Shown here: positions 7,094 to 9,458 of the stretch, piece after piece | Layout: each line of letters opens with the position of its first letter | Position numbering within the stretch: position 1 is the stretch's first letter | NCBI GenBank assembly: GCA_000961805.1 | Contig: LADV01000164.1 | Location: 1 to 9,458, forward strand | Length of the DNA stretch: 9,458 nucleotides | Direction of reading: 5' to 3' | DNA from: Peptococcaceae bacterium BRH_c23 | GTDB taxonomy: Bacteria; Bacillota_B; Desulfitobacteriia; Desulfitobacteriales; Desulfitobacteriaceae | The notes under the pieces: generated by a model | Told to the model about the DNA's origin: nothing | Databases searched by the model: none | The model's input: the letters and a program-made list of their open reading frames with translations, nothing else | Made by a program: the position numbers and the translations under genes

Positions 7094-7096
7094 ATT

Positions 7097-7578
7097 TAAC
7101 ATATTTTAACACACTTATAGATAGATTAATATATAAATATCTTAATTTTCTATATATTTATATTATTCAGTTAAAAATTATATTTGTACTTTTCTTTATT
7201 CAATTTTTTAATCACACTATAACTAAATCAACCCGCACTTGAGCAATGGTTGTTTTGGTTACAATCCTCTGACACTAATCAAACTACAGTTCTTTGTAAT
7301 TTCGTCTATGTGTAAGTTAGATGCTAAAGATCAGATATTCCTAGCCAAGAGATACCTTGTCCAATTGATAACTTTTTCCATATTAAGATACGTTAGGCAC
7401 GATAGTCTTCAGTGGAGAGTATCGCCGAGCCATCGGGGATCCACCCGTTCGCAAGTAACGAAAGAAAGCTGGGATTTACTTTCGATCCAACTATGTAAAA
7501 GCTATAAGCTCAATCGGAAAGATAGAATAATAATAATCCTAGTTCATGCTAAAATTCGTGAATTTGCGACAATTATTC
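7097..7578. other. Non-coding, very AT-rich region between divergent fadD and the BMP gene
   Basis: From 7097 to about 7230 the DNA is almost entirely A and T, with partial palindromes of the ATATATAAATAT type; the fadD promoter must lie near its left end, but I see no clear -35 element. The stretch 7384-7452 is a repeat described separately. A short inverted repeat CGAAAG/CTTTCG lies at about 7459-7485. An open frame spans 7239-7595 on the plus strand but crosses the repeat and has no ribosome site, so I do not call it a gene. Confidence 0.6.
7384..7452 (+). repeat. Truncated copy of the 84-bp hairpin module
   Basis: From 7384 the sequence is the same as 8972 onward for 25 bases, and 7387-7432 differs from 8975-9020 at only three of 46 positions. 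It contains the arm CGTTAGGC (7391-7398) and the hairpin CGATAGTCTTC-AGT-GGAGAGTATCG (7400-7424), but the closing arm GCCTAACG is missing. It then passes into GGGGATCCACCCGTTCG (7436-7452), which resembles the 5' half of 5S rRNA (ATCCACCCGTTCCCAT region). Confidence 0.8.
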
Positions 7579-7607
7579 TTGACAAAATTCGATAATCATC
7601 ATATTGT
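7579..7607 (+). promoter_or_regulatory. Promoter of the BMP lipoprotein gene
   Basis: TTGACA at 7579-7584 and TATTGT at 7602-7607 are separated by 17 bases. The -35 is perfect and the -10 fits at 4 of 6 positions. The predicted start near 7614 leaves a leader of about 43 bases before the ATG. Confidence 0.55.
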
Positions 7608-7656
7608 AGTAAAATATTAAAGTCCAAAGTAATATAACTTAGGGAGGCTTAAACAA

Positions 7657-8739
7657 ATGTTTAGAGTTAAGACTTTGAAATTTCCATTGATATTTGCTCT
7701 TGTGGCGTCTTTAATCGTTGGATGTGCTCCTTCAAAACCTTCAGGTGACCAGACCCAAAAGCAAGAGAAACCAAAAGTATCGATATTGATTCCTGGTAAG
7801 CACAATGACAATGGTTTTATGGAAGCTGCGTACAGAGGCTACTCTAAAATCAAAGACACTTTGCCTGTTGAAGTTTCATATGTATCTGATGTGTCTGCTA
7901 CATCGGATAAGGATGTTCTGACTGAGGCTATGCGAGAATTAGCAAAAAAAGATGCGAATATGATTATCGGACATGGTGGGCAATGTAACGAACCCGCAAA
8001 GACGGTCAGTAAGGAATTCCCGAACATAAAATTTGTCGTGATCCAAGGTAATGTCAAAGGTGATAATCTCTCCAGTTACGTTGTCAAACAGGAGCAGTCA
8101 GCATGGTTAGCAGGTGCTCTTGCAGGTTTGACTACAAAAACTAATGTTGTAGGGCATATCTCAGGTGCATGGCCTACACCAGGCTTATTAGGTAGAGCAG
8201 CCTTCTATGATGGTCTAAAATATGTAAATCCTGACGCAAAATTTTTAACTTGGTTTACTGGAAACCTAGACGATTTAGAAATTAACAGGAAAGCAGCAGA
8301 AGCGGAAATTAAAAATAACGCAGATATCATCTATACTATGCTTAATGCAGGGAGAACCGGCGTTATTAATGAAATCAAAAATAACGAAGGCAAAGTGAGG
8401 CATATAGGAAACGTTTCAGACTGGACACAAGTGGATAAACAATTCATCGGCTCTGCTGTCGCAGATTCCAGCGTGGCAATCTTCAATTCAGTCAATGACT
8501 TTATTAACGGTAAGTGGCAAGCGAATCAAGTCATTGAAATCGGTTTGAAGGAATCTGATGTTGTAAAACTCACAATGGCAGAAGATGTTCCAAATGAAGT
8601 TAAAGCCAAAATCAATGAGTTAAATGGTAAGCTCATAAGTGGAGAGATTAAGATTAAAACAACTTATGAAGGCAAAGAATTCTATCCTGCGACAGGTGAA
8701 TTCGTAGATCAATCGTTCAAGTCAAATTTAGGCAAGTAA
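7657..8739 (+). CDS. BMP/PnrA-family substrate-binding lipoprotein
   Basis: This is an extracytoplasmic binding protein of the basic membrane protein (BMP, Med/PnrA/TmpC) family; characterised members bind purine nucleosides or related compounds for an ABC importer. The 360-residue product starts with a short basic region and a hydrophobic segment (9-22) ending in the lipobox LIVGC, so C23 would be lipidated and anchored to the outer face of the membrane. A linker rich in Gln, Lys and Ser leads to the sugar-binding-like fold beginning VSILIPG (41-47). Family-type segments include NDNGFMEAAYRGY (50-62), IIGHGGQCNEPAKTV (103-117), EQSAWLAGALAGL (146-158) and the glycine-rich segment starting VVGHISG (164-170). 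AGGGAGG lies nine bases before the ATG. No permease or ATPase gene follows; the downstream DNA is the repeat mosaic, so partners must be encoded elsewhere. The ligand is an inference from family. Confidence 0.9.
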   Translation: MFRVKTLKFPLIFALVASLIVGCAPSKPSGDQTQKQEKPKVSILIPGKHNDNGFMEAAYRGYSKIKDTLPVEVSYVSDVSATSDKDVLTEAMRELAKKDANMIIGHGGQCNEPAKTVSKEFPNIKFVVIQGNVKGDNLSSYVVKQEQSAWLAGALAGLTTKTNVVGHISGAWPTPGLLGRAAFYDGLKYVNPDAKFLTWFTGNLDDLEINRKAAEAEIKNNADIIYTMLNAGRTGVINEIKNNEGKVRHIGNVSDWTQVDKQFIGSAVADSSVAIFNSVNDFINGKWQANQVIEIGLKESDVVKLTMAEDVPNEVKAKINELNGKLISGEIKIKTTYEGKEFYPATGEFVDQSFKSNLGK

Positions 8740-8741
8740 CA

Positions 8742-8771
8742 GATACTTGGGGCATATCCCCTGGGAAGTAG
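8742..8771 (+). other. 5S rRNA-like fragment (3' domain), plus orientation
   Basis: GATACTTGGGGCATATCCCC followed by TGGGAAGTAG is the helix IV/V region of 5S rRNA and is nearly the reverse complement of 9104-9133. It begins two bases after the stop codon of the BMP gene and ends exactly where the 38-bp modules begin (GTAG then AATCCACAC). It is a fragment only; no complete 5S gene exists around it. Confidence 0.7.
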
Positions 8772-8774
8772 AAT

Positions 8775-8872
8775 CCACACTGCGACTTATAACGAAGACT
8801 CCTGCCGTGTGACGAAAGGCGGACGAGCCTTTCGCCACACGACGACATATAAGGCACTCTCCAGCAGTGTGG
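8775..8872 (+). repeat. Palindromic composite repeat: 38-bp unit, 22-bp hairpin, 38-bp unit
   Basis: Unit 1 (8775-8812) has arms CCACACTGC and GCCGTGTGA around a 20-nt core. A hairpin with arms CGAAAGGC and GCCTTTCG and loop GGACGA follows (8813-8834). Unit 2 (8835-8872) has arms CCACACGAC and GCAGTGTGG. The outermost ends, ATCCACACTGC (8773-8783) and GCAGTGTGGAT (8864-8874), are also perfect inverted repeats, so the whole 98-bp block can fold back on itself. The same 98-bp design recurs at 9232-9329. The right end continues as ATCCCGAACGGGTGGAACCC, also found after the second copy. Confidence 0.88.
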
Positions 8873-8924
8873 ATCCCGAACGGGTGGAACCCCGGCTTCC
8901 ATTCGATGTTTGATACTTGAGATA

Positions 8925-8966
8925 ACAAGCAAAAGACTACCTCGTTAGAGGTAGTCTTTTGCTTGT
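8925..8966. terminator. Strong hairpin terminator between BMP gene and rRNA region
   Basis: The arms 8925-8943 (ACAAGCAAAAGACTACCTC) and 8948-8966 are perfect 19-bp complements around the tetraloop GTTA. The core is shared with the hairpin at 9392-9421 after the 5S gene, and both are flanked on the right by GCTTGTT(T)ACC. It can stop transcription from the BMP gene on the plus strand, and may be a duplicated post-5S terminator on the minus strand. The T-tract after the stem is weak; most T's are inside the stem. Confidence 0.7.
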
Positions 8967-8978
8967 TTACCTAAGATA

Positions 8979-9100
8979 CGTTAGGCACGATAGTCTCCAG
9001 TGGAGATTATCGCCGAGTCACCCTCCCCAAAGAAACACTTCGTGGCGAAGGTGAGCCTAACGCCACACGGCGTCCCAAGACGAATGCTCCTGCCGTGTGG
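8979..9100 (+). repeat. 84-bp compound hairpin plus 38-bp unit
   Basis: The 84-bp module (8979-9062) has outer arms CGTTAGGC and GCCTAACG enclosing 68 bases. Inside are the hairpin CGATAGTCTCC-AGT-GGAGATTATCG (8988-9012) and the hairpin CTTCG-TGG-CGAAG (9038-9050). It abuts directly a 38-bp unit (9063-9100) with perfect arms CCACACGGC and GCCGTGTGG. The unit ends in GGATCC, then runs straight into a 5S-like fragment. Confidence 0.88.
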
Positions 9101-9103
9101 ATC

Positions 9104-9145
9104 CTACTTTCCCAGGGGCTATGCCCCAAGTATCATCGGCCCTGG
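9104..9145 (-). other. 5S rRNA-like fragment (3' domain), minus orientation
   Basis: On the minus strand this reads CCAGGGCCGATGATACTTGG, then GGCATAGCCCCTGGGAAAGTAG, the 3' half of a 5S rRNA up to GTAG. A real 5S continues GTCATCGCCAGG, as seen at the right edge of the window. Here GTAG is followed instead by GATCCACACGGC, the start of the repeat modules. It is therefore a broken or interrupted 5S copy. Confidence 0.75.
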
Positions 9146-9147
9146 AA

Positions 9148-9329
9148 CGAAAGGCACGATAGTCTCCGGTGGAGAGTATCGCCGAGCCACCCACCCCAAA
9201 GGAATACTTCGTGGCGAAGGGGAGCCTTTCGCCACACTGCGTCCTGTGACGAATTCTCCTGCTGCGTGACGAAAGGCGGACGAGCCTTTCGCCACATTGC
9301 GACTCGTGACGCAAACTCCAGCAATGTGG
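9148..9329 (+). repeat. Longest repeat block: 84-bp hairpin, 38-bp unit, 22-bp hairpin, 38-bp unit
   Basis: The 84-bp module (9148-9231) has arms CGAAAGGC and GCCTTTCG around exactly 68 bases, with inner hairpins at 9157-9181 and 9207-9219. A 38-bp unit (9232-9269; arms CCACACTGC and GCTGCGTGA), the 22-bp hairpin (9270-9291, identical to 8813-8834) and another 38-bp unit (9292-9329; perfect arms CCACATTGC and GCAATGTGG) follow without a gap. Compared with the copy at 8979-9100 the arms differ by paired substitutions that keep pairing. Confidence 0.9.
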
Positions 9330-9391
9330 ATCCGAACGGGTGGAACCCTGTGACCCAGATGTCCACAATCTTTTCAGTATTACAAAACACA
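9330..9391 (-). other. 5S 5'-half-like fragment and spacer
   Basis: On the minus strand 9355-9332 reads GGGTCACAGGGTTCCACCCGTTCGG in two parts: GGGTCACAGGG, then TTCCACCCGTTCGG. This resembles the 5' half of a 5S rRNA (AGGGGTTCCACCCGTTCCCAT). The same GGGTTCCACCCGTTCGG occurs at 8876-8892. Because the motif is short and partly palindromic, the 5S origin is an inference. The rest of the stretch shows nothing recognisable. Confidence 0.4.
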
Positions 9392-9421
9392 GAAAAACTA
9401 CCTCGTTAGAGATAGTTTTTC
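9392..9421 (-). terminator. Terminator after the 5S rRNA gene
   Basis: On the minus strand GAAAAACTATCTC, loop TAAC and GAGGTAGTTTTTC form a 13-bp stem with one mismatch, followed by TGTGTTTTGTA. It begins eight bases after the predicted 3' end of the 5S gene, the expected place for the end of an rRNA operon. Confidence 0.78.
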
Positions 9422-9428
9422 GCTTGTT

Positions 9429-9458
9429 ACCTGGCGATGACCTACTTTCCCAGGGGCT
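9429..9458 (-). rRNA. rrf: 5S ribosomal RNA, 3' end only (partial)
   Basis: The minus strand reads AGCCCCTGGGAAAGTAGGTC then ATCGCCAGGT before leaving 5S-like sequence. This is the conserved 3' end of bacterial 5S rRNA: the helix IV/V strand (CCCCTGGGAAAGTAGGTC) and the 3' strand of helix I (GCCAGG). The gene comes in from beyond the right edge, so an rRNA operon probably lies there and converges on the BMP gene. Confidence 0.85.

Noticed and set aside
7239..7595. 118-residue open frame on the plus strand upstream of the BMP gene
   Set aside because: It runs through the truncated repeat at 7384-7452 and into the BMP promoter, has no ribosome site and its product resembles no protein I know.
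9000..9269. 89-residue open frame on the plus strand, and overlapping 71-104-residue frames on both strands in 8717-9409
   Set aside because: They lie wholly in the palindromic mosaic, have no ribosome sites and exist because GC-richer inverted repeats lack stops. Their starts and ends follow no module boundary.
8775..9329. CRISPR-like array of regularly spaced repeats
   Set aside because: The 38-bp units are not separated by unique spacers of constant size; the linkers are themselves repeats of 22 or 84 bp, and the units differ from each other. No cas genes are present.

Overview
The window looks like the chromosome of a low-GC, anaerobic, endospore-lineage Firmicute, probably Peptococcaceae such as Desulfosporosinus or Desulfitobacterium. 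This is inferred from AT-rich intergenic DNA, strong AGGAGG-type ribosome sites, a B12-dependent ribonucleotide reductase paired with nrdR, a FadR-like operator and the style of the 5S rRNA end. No species marker is complete, so the genus is a guess.

Layout from left to right. (1) Positions 1-180, minus strand: the N-terminal 60 codons of a transposase that runs off the left edge. (2) 181-770: non-coding DNA with small hairpins, a minus-strand terminator (about 495-538) and an array of CTTTATT-centred direct repeats with about 20-bp period (608-646 and 697-753) that looks like a transposon end. (3) 771-4774, minus strand: an nrdR-nrdJ operon. nrdJ (class II ribonucleotide reductase) is interrupted by a 366-residue intein with a LAGLIDADG endonuclease, placed exactly before the catalytic thiyl-radical cysteine. 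Upstream of nrdR lie a good promoter and two NrdR boxes 31 bp apart. (4) 4832-5246: two possible small genes, one on each strand. (5) 5256-5300: a bidirectional terminator. (6) 5345-7054, minus strand: a long-chain acyl-CoA ligase with a near-consensus FadR (YsiA type) operator just ahead of its start. (7) 7657-8739, plus strand: a lipoprotein of the BMP/PnrA nucleoside-binding family with its own promoter. (8) 8742-9458: a dense palindromic mosaic ending in the 3' end of a 5S rRNA gene on the minus strand, which presumably closes an rRNA operon lying to the right.

The most unusual part is the last 720 bp. It is built from modules that abut exactly: a 38-bp unit (9-bp arms around a 20-nt core, five copies), a 22-bp hairpin (two identical copies) and an 84-bp compound hairpin (two full copies plus a truncated one upstream of the BMP gene). 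The arms differ between copies by paired changes that keep base pairing. The modules are joined to pieces of 5S rRNA sequence in both orientations, and a terminator hairpin resembling the one after the 5S gene is duplicated. This suggests a structured, possibly mobile, repeat family that lives in or near 5S genes. I do not recognise it as a named family.

Functionally, NrdR senses nucleotide state and represses the nrd operon; NrdJ makes deoxyribonucleotides only after its intein splices out. The acyl-CoA ligase is probably controlled by acyl-CoA through a TetR-type FadR. The BMP lipoprotein probably delivers nucleosides to an ABC permease encoded elsewhere.
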